Source: Clostridia bacterium (GTDB lineage: Bacteria > Bacillota > Clostridia > UBA1381 > UMGS1253). Taken from it: a stretch of DNA of 9,347 nt. A program made the position numbers and the translations under genes. The notes beneath the pieces were generated by a model. That model did not search any database and was not told the origin of the DNA. It was given only the letters and a program-made list of their open reading frames with translations. The stretch is from NCBI GenBank assembly GCA_017411585.1, contig JAFQPV010000291.1, positions 1 to 9,347 on the forward strand. The letters run 5' to 3'. Positions 1 to 4,833 of this stretch are shown one piece after another (the first letter of the stretch is position 1; each line of letters begins with the position of its first letter).

Positions 1-107
1 AGGTAAAATCAGCGCATTACTGCGTTACAGAGGCGAGCCCGTACATGAGTACTGTGCTCGCCTCTGCGCCTTGTACTGCATCTGATTTTCCTCTTTTTAT
101 GTTGGTT
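1..107. repeat. Palindromic repeat element, copy 1 of 2
   Basis: A ~92-nt imperfect hairpin (1-92) followed by a conserved T-rich tail (93-107). The outer stem pairs 5-12 with 82-89, with GG 2-3 against CC 90-91. A middle stem pairs GCA 14-16 with TGC 77-79. The inner stem of 11 perfect pairs joins 28-38 to 56-66. The apical loop contains GTAC...GTAC (41-44, 49-52), which can form a four-pair tip. A second diverged copy lies at 144-251. The arms differ between copies by compensatory changes, so base pairing rather than primary sequence is being kept. The element starts at the window edge and may extend further upstream. Strand of action is unknown. I do not recognise a named family; it could be a mobile palindromic repeat or a structured RNA. 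Confidence 0.75.
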
Positions 108-143
108 GTGGTATTGGGTTTCTTCGCTGGTTATAGGGCAAAA

Positions 144-251
144 AGGTAAATTTGGCGCAATACTTCGTTATCAAGACCGACCCGTACGCAGAGTACTGTG
201 CCGGTCTTTCTGCCTCGTCTTGCATCCAAATTTCCACTTTTTGTGTTGGTT
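144..251. repeat. Palindromic repeat element, copy 2 of 2
   Basis: The same architecture as the copy at 1-107, offset by 143-144 bases. The outer stem is 148-155 with 226-233, plus GG 145-146 with CC 234-235. The middle stem is GCA 157-159 with TGC 221-223. The inner stem is 173-181 with 200-208 with one A-C mismatch (180/201). The loop GTAC...GTAC is at 184-187 and 193-196, and the shared tail CTTTTTRTGTTGGTT is at 237-251. The loop has one extra base compared with copy 1, which shifts any reading frame through it while the stems stay aligned. A 63-codon open frame across this copy (152-343) is therefore not regarded as a gene. Confidence 0.75.
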
Positions 252-286
252 TTAGTTTAAATTATGATGAAGAGTGGAATTGTACT

Positions 287-313
287 CGTAGGGCAATGAT
301 TCATCATTGCCGC
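287..313. repeat. Short GTAGGG-headed palindrome
   Basis: After the head GTAGGG there is a perfect 8-bp hairpin, 292-299 against 304-311, with loop TTCA, ending in GCCGCC. Head and tail match the elements at 836-862 and 922-949, while the stem sequence differs. It has no T-run on either side, so it is unlikely to be a terminator. It probably belongs to a family of short dispersed palindromic repeats. Confidence 0.5.
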
Positions 314-402
314 CAATACAGCACAACCCTGCGGTGCACATAAATGCAGCGCCATAGGATGCAAATTGAAATTTGGACTCTTAACTTTACGGTGGTGACA
401 AT

Positions 403-747
403 ATGCAAAAGAAAAAAGTATTAATTATGGCTGTTGCTCTGATGCTTGTGTGTATTATAATCGGTATTGGCACCTATCATAAAACGATAAATACATTTGA
501 CACCGTACGCTGGAACGAAAATATCTATGTGCGTGAACATATGTTAGACGATTTGATTGAAAATCATAATCTAAAGCAGTGGGACTATGAGACAGTGCTT
601 TCAAATTTAGGTGAAAAAGGTTTGGTGCGTAAAGAAAAGACTGTTTTGCTGTATACTGTCGGAAAGGGTTATGTAGGCCCGATACTGTTTAGTATTCATT
701 TTGATGAAAGTGGTAAGATAACGAATTTTGAAAAAATTGTTGATTAA
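403..747 (+). CDS. Small membrane-anchored protein of unknown function
   Basis: This encodes 114 residues that I do not recognise as a named family. Residues 2-5 are basic (QKKK) and residues 6-24 form one hydrophobic segment, so the protein is probably a signal-anchored or secreted polypeptide. Cys17 is preceded by LMLV, not a good lipobox, so a lipoprotein is unlikely. The soluble part (about 34-114) has a predicted helical stretch (REHMLDDLIENHNLK...YETVLSNLG) followed by strand-like sequence ending in an FDESGKI turn. This layout is reminiscent of small BamE/SmpA-like domains with a G-E-x-x turn, but that is a weak resemblance only. The start is supported by a GGTGGTGA ribosome-binding site at 391-398. 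It stands alone, with palindromic repeats upstream and a terminator overlapping its stop codon. It converges on the rplJL operon. Confidence 0.75.
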   Translation: MQKKKVLIMAVALMLVCIIIGIGTYHKTINTFDTVRWNENIYVREHMLDDLIENHNLKQWDYETVLSNLGEKGLVRKEKTVLLYTVGKGYVGPILFSIHFDESGKITNFEKIVD

Positions 748-775
748 AAAGGACGATTTAAATCGTCCTTTTTGT
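746..775 (+). terminator. Intrinsic terminator of the 403-747 gene
   Basis: A perfect 28-base palindrome (746-759 against 760-773): an A5 tract, the GGACGATTT arm and its complement, then T5. It overlaps the TAA stop at 745-747. Because it is flanked by A and T tracts it could act in both directions. Confidence 0.85.
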
Positions 776-835
776 TTGCAGAAAATTGGCAGGCATTTGC
801 AAATATCCCATATGATGAAGCTTTGTATTGTCCTT

Positions 836-862
836 GTAGGGAACGGCGTCCTCGACGGTCCG
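836..862. repeat. Short GTAGGG-headed palindrome, degenerate
   Basis: It starts with GTAGGG and ends with GGTCCG. The core CGTC 847-850 can pair with GACG 854-857, and GGA 840-842 with TCC 859-861, leaving an uneven internal loop. The head matches the units at 287-313 and 922-949. The imperfect stem suggests a decaying copy. Confidence 0.4.
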
Positions 863-875
863 TTTGTACGAATCT

Positions 876-949
876 GCGGGTGGAGCAAGCCCTATCTCTA
901 CGAACGATATTCCAATTCCTATGTAGGGCAGGGGCTTGCTCCTGCCGCG
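876..949. repeat. Two short palindromic repeats in opposite orientation
   Basis: One unit runs on the minus strand (902 to 876, head GTAGAG, end CCCGC). The other runs on the plus strand (922-949, head GTAGGG, end GCCGC). They share an 11-bp inverted match, 882-892 against 932-942 (GGAGCAAGCCC and its complement). The plus unit also has its own stem, GGCAGG 927-932 against CCTGCC 941-946. The pair could fold into one long cruciform. Together with 836-862 these units fill the gap between two terminators; I see no gene in 776-953. Confidence 0.5.
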
Positions 950-953
950 GAAC

Positions 954-993
954 TAACAAAAAAACACCGTATGCGATTGCATACGGTGTTTTT
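954..993 (-). terminator. Intrinsic terminator of the rplJL operon
   Basis: A 15-bp perfect stem, 960-974 against 979-993, with a GATT loop. On the minus strand it is followed by a long U tract (the A-run 957-964 of the plus strand). It lies 18 bases past the rplL stop, so transcription stops here and does not continue into an rpoB gene. Confidence 0.9.
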
Positions 994-1011
994 GGAGTTG
1001 TGAAACTGAAA

Positions 1012-1383
1012 TTACTTCAATTCTACCTTTGCGCCAACTTCTTCAAGCTTAGTCTTCATTTCTTCAGCTGCAGCCTTTTCTACGCCTTCCTTGATTGTCT
1101 TCGGAGCGTTGTCAACGAGGTCCTTAGCTTCCTTCAGACCAAGACCTGTGATCTCACGAACAGCCTTGATAACCTTAACCTTTTCTGCGCCTGCATCAGC
1201 GAGAACTACATCGAAGTCAGACTTCTCAGCAGCAGCTTCGCCGCCAGCCGGAGCTGCACCAGCAACCATAACCGGAGCTGCAGCGGATACGCCGAACTCT
1301 TCCTCGAGAGCCTTTACCAGGTCATTTACTTCTAAGAGTGTAAGGGTTTTGATTTCTTCAACTAACTTTGCTACATCAGCCAT
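1012..1383 (-). CDS. rplL: 50S ribosomal protein L7/L12
   Basis: This is the multi-copy stalk protein of the large subunit, which recruits and stimulates the translational GTPases (EF-Tu, EF-G, IF2). Its 123 residues match the usual family length. An N-terminal dimerisation and L10-binding region spans about 1-33 (MADVAKLVEEIKTLTLLEVNDL). An Ala/Gly/Pro-rich flexible hinge follows at about 34-53. The globular C-terminal domain (about 54-123) carries the family signature KVIKAVREITGLGLKEAKDLV. The start is fixed by a GGAGGA site (complement of 1392-1397) eight bases upstream. It is the last gene of the operon, 74 bases after rplJ, and is followed by a strong terminator. Expression should be coupled to the L10 leader upstream of rplJ. 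The function is certain by similarity. Confidence 0.97.
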   Translation of the reverse strand: MADVAKLVEEIKTLTLLEVNDLVKALEEEFGVSAAAPVMVAGAAPAGGEAAAEKSDFDVVLADAGAEKVKVIKAVREITGLGLKEAKDLVDNAPKTIKEGVEKAAAEEMKTKLEEVGAKVELK

Positions 1384-1457
1384 TTTTAAAATCCTCCATA
1401 AATTCTAAATATTTTCAGTTTACTGAATTTTTAATTTTGTTTTTGAGCTAAACTGCA

Positions 1458-1965
1458 TTATTCAGCAGCAGCTTCGTCCTTCTTTGCAACAGCATCGAGT
1501 GTTCTAACAAGCTTGCTGATAGGTGCCTGCAAGCTGCCGAGCATTTTTTGCGATGAGAACTTCCTTGGACGGAATGCTTGCGTACATCTGTACTTCGCTT
1601 TCGCTGATAACCTTGCCATCCATGAAGCCGGCCTTAATGCTAACCACTTCGTGATCCTTTGCAAACTTAGCAAGAACGCGTGCCGGAGCAACTGCGTCTG
1701 TATCAGATACAGCAAGAGCTGTCGGACCATTTAAGATCGGGTCAAGCTCATTTAAACCAACTTCGTTGGCAGCAAATCTCGTCAGTGTGTTTTTAACAAC
1801 GTGGTAAGATACGCCTGCTGCTCTTAATTCGTTACGGAGCTGAGTATCTTCTTCAACTGTAAGACCGCGGTAGTCAAATAATACACCGGACTGCGCGTTC
1901 TTCAAAGTTTCAACGAGCTCAGCAACAACTGCTTTCTTTTGTTCTAAAACCTTTGCGCTTGGCAT
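1458..1965 (-). pseudogene. rplJ: 50S ribosomal protein L10, broken by a frameshift
   Basis: L10 anchors L7/L12 dimers to the ribosome and, as the L10-L12 complex, represses its own mRNA. Residues 1-140 from ATG 1963-1965 (MPSAKVLEQKKAVVAELVE...) are a normal L10. An A6 run on the coding strand (1544-1549) has one base more than the frame needs. The frame as written ends at 1504 with the unrelated tail NARQLAGTYQQAC (153 residues). The neighbouring frame continues MLGSLQAPISKLVRTLDAVAKKDEAAAE to TAA at 1458. Removing one A gives a normal 168-residue protein. The lost part is the C-terminal helix that holds L7/L12. The gene is normally essential, so a homopolymer sequencing error is most likely; a true mutation or +1 recoding are alternatives. 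ATG 1965 is preferred over the in-frame GTG at 1977, which lies inside the AGGAGGTG ribosome-binding site (1975-1982). Confidence 0.9.
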
Positions 1966-2001
1966 AATACGTTTCACCTCCTGATATTTTTACCGTTCAT
2001 G

Positions 2002-2133
2002 AAAAAACGGCTCTCCAAAGACATGGAGAGCCGAATAAATCGGATTTATTAATGCTCACCTCGGCAGGGGAGTAAACTCGTTATGCACGAAGTGCACCTG
2101 CTGTCTTCGGAAGAAACTATTTAACTTGAACAC
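2002..2133 (-). promoter_or_regulatory. L10 leader attenuator of rplJL
   Basis: An untranslated leader with the features of the ribosomal protein L10 leader. On the minus strand it carries CCGAAGACAGCAGG (about 2097-2110), a small hairpin (2084-2088 against 2092-2096), and the partner CCTGCCGAGGTG (about 2057-2068), so GCAGG and CCTGC close the helix next to the conserved internal loop. A small AAUAAAU/AUUUAUU hairpin (2034-2050) follows, then a terminator (2008-2017 against 2024-2033, 10 bp) and U6 (2002-2007). In Gram-positive relatives the L10-L12 complex binds this fold and favours termination, adjusting stalk protein supply. Assignment rests on recognisable conserved strings plus a correctly placed terminator. 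Confidence 0.88.
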
Positions 2134-2139
2134 TAATAT

Positions 2140-2168
2140 AGTGTATCACACCTTATAGTGCTTGTCAA
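2140..2168 (-). promoter_or_regulatory. Promoter of the rplJL leader
   Basis: On the minus strand a perfect -35 TTGACA (complement of 2163-2168) is followed by a 17-base spacer and a -10 TACACT (complement of 2140-2145, four of six consensus bases). It lies just after the rplA stop and places the start of transcription near 2133, exactly where the L10 leader begins. rplJL can therefore be transcribed separately from rplKA. Confidence 0.75.
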
Positions 2169-2184
2169 CCCTAAATTTGAAAAT

Positions 2185-2880
2185 TTAGATTTCAGCCTTA
2201 GCCGGGTTGATTTTGATACCAGGACCCATTGTCGATGCAACAGCAACGCTCTTGAGGTACTGACCCTTTGCAGCTGCCGGCTTAGCCTTGATAATAGCGC
2301 TCATCAAGCTCTTGTAGTTTTCAGCGAGCTTTTCTGTGCCGAAGGAAGCCTTACCAATCGGGCAGTGGATAATGTTTGTCTTATCGAGTCTGTACTCAAT
2401 CTTACCGGACTTAATTTCGGAAACAGCCTTTGTTACATCCGGTGTAACTGTGCCGGCCTTCGGGCTCGGCATGAGACCCTTCGGACCGAGAACCTTACCG
2501 AGACGACCAACAACACCCATCATATCCGGTGTTGCAACAACAACGTCGAACTCGAACCAGTTATCGTTCTGGATTTTCGGGATAAGCTCTTCGCCGCCAA
2601 CGAAATCAGCGCCTGCAGCTTCTGCTTCAGCAACCTTATCGCCCTTAGCGAATACGAGCACGCGTGCTACCTTACCGGTACCGTGCGGCAGAACAACTGC
2701 GCCACGAACCTGCTGGTCTGCGTGTCTGGAGTCTACACCGAGTTTAATATGAAGCTCTACAGTTTCGTCAAACTTTGCCTTGGAAGTCTTAACTGCCAAA
2801 TCCAAAGCTTCTGCAGGCTCATATAATTTAGACTTGTCGAACAGCTTCACGCTGTCAGAGTAGTTTTTACCTCTAAACAT
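2185..2880 (-). CDS. rplA: 50S ribosomal protein L1
   Basis: L1 forms the mobile L1 stalk that guides deacylated tRNA out of the E site. It also acts as a translational repressor of its own rplKA mRNA. Its 231 residues match the family length. The family signature is visible as VVGRLGKVLGPKGLMPSPKA, followed by GTVT, in the middle of the protein. Near the end is the TMGPGIKI stretch typical of the L1 C-terminus. The reading frame extends 19 codons upstream, but ATG 2878-2880 (MFRGKNYSDSV) is chosen because an AGGAGG site (complement of 2891-2896) lies ten bases before it and family members start here. It follows rplK by 81 bases on the same transcript. A probable L1 target site precedes rplK at 3413-3443. 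Confidence 0.97.
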   Translation of the reverse strand: MFRGKNYSDSVKLFDKSKLYEPAEALDLAVKTSKAKFDETVELHIKLGVDSRHADQQVRGAVVLPHGTGKVARVLVFAKGDKVAEAEAAGADFVGGEELIPKIQNDNWFEFDVVVATPDMMGVVGRLGKVLGPKGLMPSPKAGTVTPDVTKAVSEIKSGKIEYRLDKTNIIHCPIGKASFGTEKLAENYKSLMSAIIKAKPAAAKGQYLKSVAVASTMGPGIKINPAKAEI

Positions 2881-2961
2881 ATTAACCTTTCCTCCTTGTG
2901 TGGTTAAAACGAAATATACTCTATATATTTCTCCCACGAATTTGCGATTCGATTATACGAA

Positions 2962-3387
2962 TCAGTCTTCTACCACGATACCCATGCTACGCGCTGTACC
3001 TGCAATCATACTCATTGCAGCTTCAATGCTTGCAGCATTCAGGTCTGGCATCTTCTGTTCAGCAATTTGCTTAACGGCTTCCTTGGAAATCGTAGCAACC
3101 TTTGTCTTGTTCGGAACGCCAGAGCCGGATTCAATCTTGCAAGCCTTCTTGAGCAGAACTGCAGCCGGCGGAGTCTTTGTGATGAAAGAGAAGGAACGGT
3201 CTGCGTATACGGTGATAACAACCGGGATAATCAAACCTGCATCCTTAGCAGTCTTTTCGTTAAACTCCTTACAGAATTGCATGATGTTTACACCGTGCTG
3301 ACCGAGAGCCGGACCTACTGGCGGAGCCGGAGTGGCTTTGCCTGCGCCGATCTGGAGCTTGATGTAACCGATTACTTTCTGTGCCAT
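2962..3387 (-). CDS. rplK: 50S ribosomal protein L11
   Basis: L11 binds the GTPase-associated region of 23S rRNA, affects factor turnover and the stringent response, and forms part of the thiopeptide antibiotic site. Its 141 residues are the standard length. The N-terminal domain has the proline-rich switch APPVGPALGQHGVNIMQFCK (Pro22, Pro23, Pro26), where thiostrepton-type drugs act; these residues look wild-type. The C-terminal rRNA-binding domain covers about 70-141 and includes TKTPPAAVLLKKA, with GTARSMGI near the end. The start ATG has an AGGAGG site (complement of 3398-3403) ten bases upstream. It is the first gene after nusG, separated by 108 bases that hold a candidate L1-binding hairpin and two other stems. 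Confidence 0.97.
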   Translation of the reverse strand: MAQKVIGYIKLQIGAGKATPAPPVGPALGQHGVNIMQFCKEFNEKTAKDAGLIIPVVITVYADRSFSFITKTPPAAVLLKKACKIESGSGVPNKTKVATISKEAVKQIAEQKMPDLNAASIEAAMSMIAGTARSMGIVVED

Positions 3388-3412
3388 GTTAAGAGCACCT
3401 CCTTAAAAAAAT

Positions 3413-3443
3413 GTGGTAATGGCGGATTTAAAAATCCTCCCAC
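3413..3443 (-). promoter_or_regulatory. Candidate L1-binding site in the rplK leader
   Basis: On the minus strand, GTGG (complement of 3440-3443) pairs with CCAC (3413-3416). GGATTT pairs with AAATCC (3432-3437 against 3424-3429). Between them is an asymmetric internal loop, GA on one side and GCCATTA on the other. Two short stems split by an uneven loop with GTGGGAG at the 5' side is the arrangement used by L1 both in 23S rRNA and in the mRNA of rplKA operons. The site sits just upstream of the rplK ribosome-binding site, suitable for translational repression by L1. Assignment is by structure and position. Confidence 0.6.
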
Positions 3444-3497
3444 TCAGAATGCGCCGCATTCTGAATATATAATAAACAGGGGAGAACCCTATTTATT
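3444..3497 (-). other. Two hairpins between nusG and rplK
   Basis: One stem of nine pairs, 3444-3452 against 3456-3464, has a GCC loop. The other joins AATAAA 3471-3476 to TTTATT 3492-3497 and AGGG 3478-3481 to CCCT 3487-3490, with one mismatch and loop GAGAA; it spans the nusG stop codon. Neither is followed by a U tract on the minus strand, so they are more likely mRNA processing or stability elements than terminators. I see no clear promoter here. Confidence 0.4.
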
Positions 3498-4032
3498 AGT
3501 CTAATGCCTGAACCTGATAGAAATCAAGTTCAACCGGCGTGTCGTGACCGAACATAGATACACAGATGCGAAGCTTCTGTTTTTCCATGTTGATTTCTTC
3601 AACCACACCGATAAATCCGTCAAGCGGACCGGAACAAATCTTCACGCTATCACCGACTGCGAAGTCAACGTCAACAACGAGTTTTTCGATGCCGAGTTCA
3701 ATTACTTCCTTGTCTGTGAGCGGAACCGGCTTGGAACCGGGGCCGACGAAGCTTGTAACACCGCGGGTATTTCTTACCACAAACCAGCTGACGTCTGTCA
3801 TAATCATTTTAACAATGACATAACCCGGCAGTACCTTTCGCATAACGACCTTGCGTTCTGCGCTGCCGTCTTCGCCCTCTTTGGTTTCGACAACTTCTTC
3901 CATCGGGATAACGATTTCCTGAATCAAATCCTGAATGCCTCTGTTCTCGACGGTCTTTTCAATTGTGGATTTTACCTTGTTTTCATAGCCGGAATAGGTA
4001 TGCACCACATACCATTTTGCCGCTTCAGCCAT
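3496..4032 (-). CDS. nusG: Transcription antitermination/termination factor NusG
   Basis: NusG binds RNA polymerase over the clamp, modulates pausing and Rho-dependent termination, and links polymerase to the ribosome through S10. The 178-residue length is normal. The NGN domain covers about 1-110, beginning KWYVVHTYSGYENKV and containing KVLPGYVIVKM and VRNTRGVTSFVG. A linker follows, then the KOW domain at about 127-178, with FAVGDSVKICSGPLDGFIGV. No extra domain is inserted, unlike in some NusG paralogues, so this is the housekeeping copy. ATG 4030-4032 has an AAGGAG site (complement of 4042-4047) nine bases upstream. It lies 29 bases after secE, the classic secE-nusG pairing, and is co-transcribed from the rpmG promoter. 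Confidence 0.97.
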   Translation of the reverse strand: MAEAAKWYVVHTYSGYENKVKSTIEKTVENRGIQDLIQEIVIPMEEVVETKEGEDGSAERKVVMRKVLPGYVIVKMIMTDVSWFVVRNTRGVTSFVGPGSKPVPLTDKEVIELGIEKLVVDVDFAVGDSVKICSGPLDGFIGVVEEINMEKQKLRICVSMFGHDTPVELDFYQVQALD

Positions 4033-4061
4033 ACGTTACAGCTCCTTTGTGATGTTGTGGA

Positions 4062-4310
4062 TTACTGCAAGGAAAATAACTGCGTGAAAGCAGCCTTGAA
4101 GTCACCAATAATAAATCCTCTTGCAACACCGCTGAAAAGTGTGTCGATGATTGCCAAGAAAATTGCAACAATCAAAATAAAAGCAATAACAATCAAAGTG
4201 TTATTTACGGTCTGAGACCAGGACGGCCAAATAACCTTTTTCATTTCGCCCTTCACTTCACGCAGAAATGTGAGCGGGTTCTTTCTGTTTTTCTTTACAG
4301 TATCGCCCAT
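4062..4310 (-). CDS. secE: Preprotein translocase subunit SecE
   Basis: SecE is the small essential subunit of the SecYEG channel and clamps SecY in the cytoplasmic membrane. The cytoplasmic amphipathic region carries the conserved FLREVKGEMKKVIWPSW motif (residues 15-31). One transmembrane helix follows at about 38-60, then a 22-residue amphipathic tail. It is a single-span form, as in other Gram-positives. Of the two nearby ATGs, 4308-4310 (MGDTVKK, 82 residues) is preferred. The AGGAG site (complement of 4318-4322) is seven bases from it but only one base from the ATG at 4314-4316. The gene follows rpmG by 44 bases and precedes nusG. No tRNA-Trp gene lies between rpmG and secE. Confidence 0.95.
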   Translation of the reverse strand: MGDTVKKNRKNPLTFLREVKGEMKKVIWPSWSQTVNNTLIVIAFILIVAIFLAIIDTLFSGVARGFIIGDFKAAFTQLFSLQ

Positions 4311-4354
4311 GTTCATTCTCCTCTCAAAAAATCAGACGCAAACCACACGCGTAA

Positions 4355-4504
4355 TTATTTTGTTTCCTTGTGGAGCGTATGCTTCTTGCAGAATCTGCAA
4401 TACTTGTTGAGCTCTAATCTGTCAGGCGTGTTTTTCTTATCCTTCATTGTGTTGTAGTTTCTCTGCTTGCATTCGCTGCATGCCAATGTGATTTTGACTC
4501 TCAT
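4355..4504 (-). CDS. rpmG: 50S ribosomal protein L33, zinc-binding form
   Basis: A 49-residue protein read from ATG 4502-4504 to TAA 4355-4357. The sequence begins MRVKITLACSECKQRNYNTM. It contains two CxxC pairs, Cys9/Cys12 and Cys36/Cys39 (YCRFCKKH), the zinc ribbon of the C+ type of L33. The middle has KKNTPDRLELNKYC, characteristic of the family. The ribosome-binding site is CGGAGGTG (complement of 4513-4520), eight bases upstream. It is the first gene of the rpmG-secE-nusG-rplKA transcript and sits at the E-site region of the large subunit. C+ forms are usually expressed when zinc is sufficient, but no Zur box is obvious here. Confidence 0.96.
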   Translation of the reverse strand: MRVKITLACSECKQRNYNTMKDKKNTPDRLELNKYCRFCKKHTLHKETK

Positions 4505-4666
4505 GCGCTGTGCACCTCCGTTTGTACGTTTCTTTATGCTGTTTTTCCTTGGTATCGCACCGCGCGTATGTAGAATACGTTTGGTTTTTCAAGGAAAACG
4601 AAGTACCTTTCTCTTGCTTTTTGCGAATAAATTTGTACACACAAAAAAAAGACTTTTCGTCAAAGC
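4505..4666 (-). promoter_or_regulatory. Long structured 5' UTR of the rpmG operon
   Basis: About 160 bases lie between the predicted transcription start and rpmG without a gene on the minus strand. They contain a 9-bp stem, 4590-4598 against 4543-4551 (TTTTCCTTG and its complement), enclosing a second hairpin, CGTAT 4565-4569 against ATACG 4575-4579 with a five-base loop. An early U8 tract (complement of 4643-4650) follows a very weak GAC/GTC stem. The fold may simply protect the mRNA, or it may be a regulatory leader; I do not recognise a known family. Confidence 0.4.
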
Positions 4667-4672
4667 ACTAAT

Positions 4673-4701
4673 AGTATACCAAAACAAAAACCGCATGTCA
4701 A
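4673..4701 (-). promoter_or_regulatory. Promoter of the rpmG-secE-nusG-rplKA transcript
   Basis: Perfect -35 TTGACA (complement of 4696-4701), a 17-base spacer rich in T, and -10 TATACT (complement of 4673-4678, five of six consensus bases). This is one of the strongest housekeeping promoters in the window, as expected for a ribosomal operon. Confidence 0.88.
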
Positions 4702-4773
4702 GGAAAAAATTCGAAAAAATTTGTGTTTTCTGAAAGAAATACTATATATATTAGAAAAAGTTTTGTGTAGGGG

Positions 4774-4802
4774 TTGAAATCGCGCGTTATTTCCTATAAA
4801 AT
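4774..4802 (+). promoter_or_regulatory. Promoter of radC
   Basis: TTGAAA at 4774-4779, a 17-base spacer, and TAAAAT at 4797-4802. The open frame of radC reaches back to the TTG of this -35 box, but that is not a start codon; the real start is at 4834 after a proper ribosome-binding site. The promoter is back to back with the rpmG promoter. Confidence 0.65.
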
Positions 4803-4833
4803 ATATGCAATGGAAATGGAAGGAGCGATGCAT

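Noticed and set aside
1..251. CRISPR array
   Set aside because: There are only two diverged, ~107-base copies with large internal palindromes, not short identical repeats with unique spacers.
152..343. 63-codon open frame on the plus strand
   Set aside because: It lies across repeat copy 2, lacks a ribosome-binding site, and the homologous copy at 1-107 has its frame interrupted relative to it by the loop indel.
772..1335. 187-codon plus-strand open frame
   Set aside because: It runs antisense through rplL, its terminator and the palindromes; cysteine-rich composition is typical of a reverse-frame shadow.
1544..1551. Programmed -1 ribosomal frameshift at A_AAA_AAT in rplJ
   Set aside because: The heptamer is formally slippery, but a -1 shift enters the third frame; restoring L10 needs a +1 shift.
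2171..2188. CTAAATTT/AAATTTAG hairpin at the end of rplA as a terminator
   Set aside because: It is AT-only apart from the ends, has a two-base loop and no U tract on the minus strand; it is followed at once by the rplJ promoter.
2158..2826. 222-codon plus-strand open frame opposite rplA
   Set aside because: Antisense shadow of a codon-biased ribosomal gene; rplA is unambiguous and no start signal is present.
2946..2963. GATTCG/CGAATC hairpin at the end of rplK as a terminator
   Set aside because: Six pairs only and no U tract; rplA follows on the same transcript.
3544..4215. 223-codon plus-strand open frame opposite nusG and secE
   Set aside because: It overlaps two confidently identified genes in antisense and has no recognisable domain.
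4311..4354. tRNA-Trp gene often found between rpmG and secE in bacteria
   Set aside because: The gap is only 44 bases and holds no cloverleaf.
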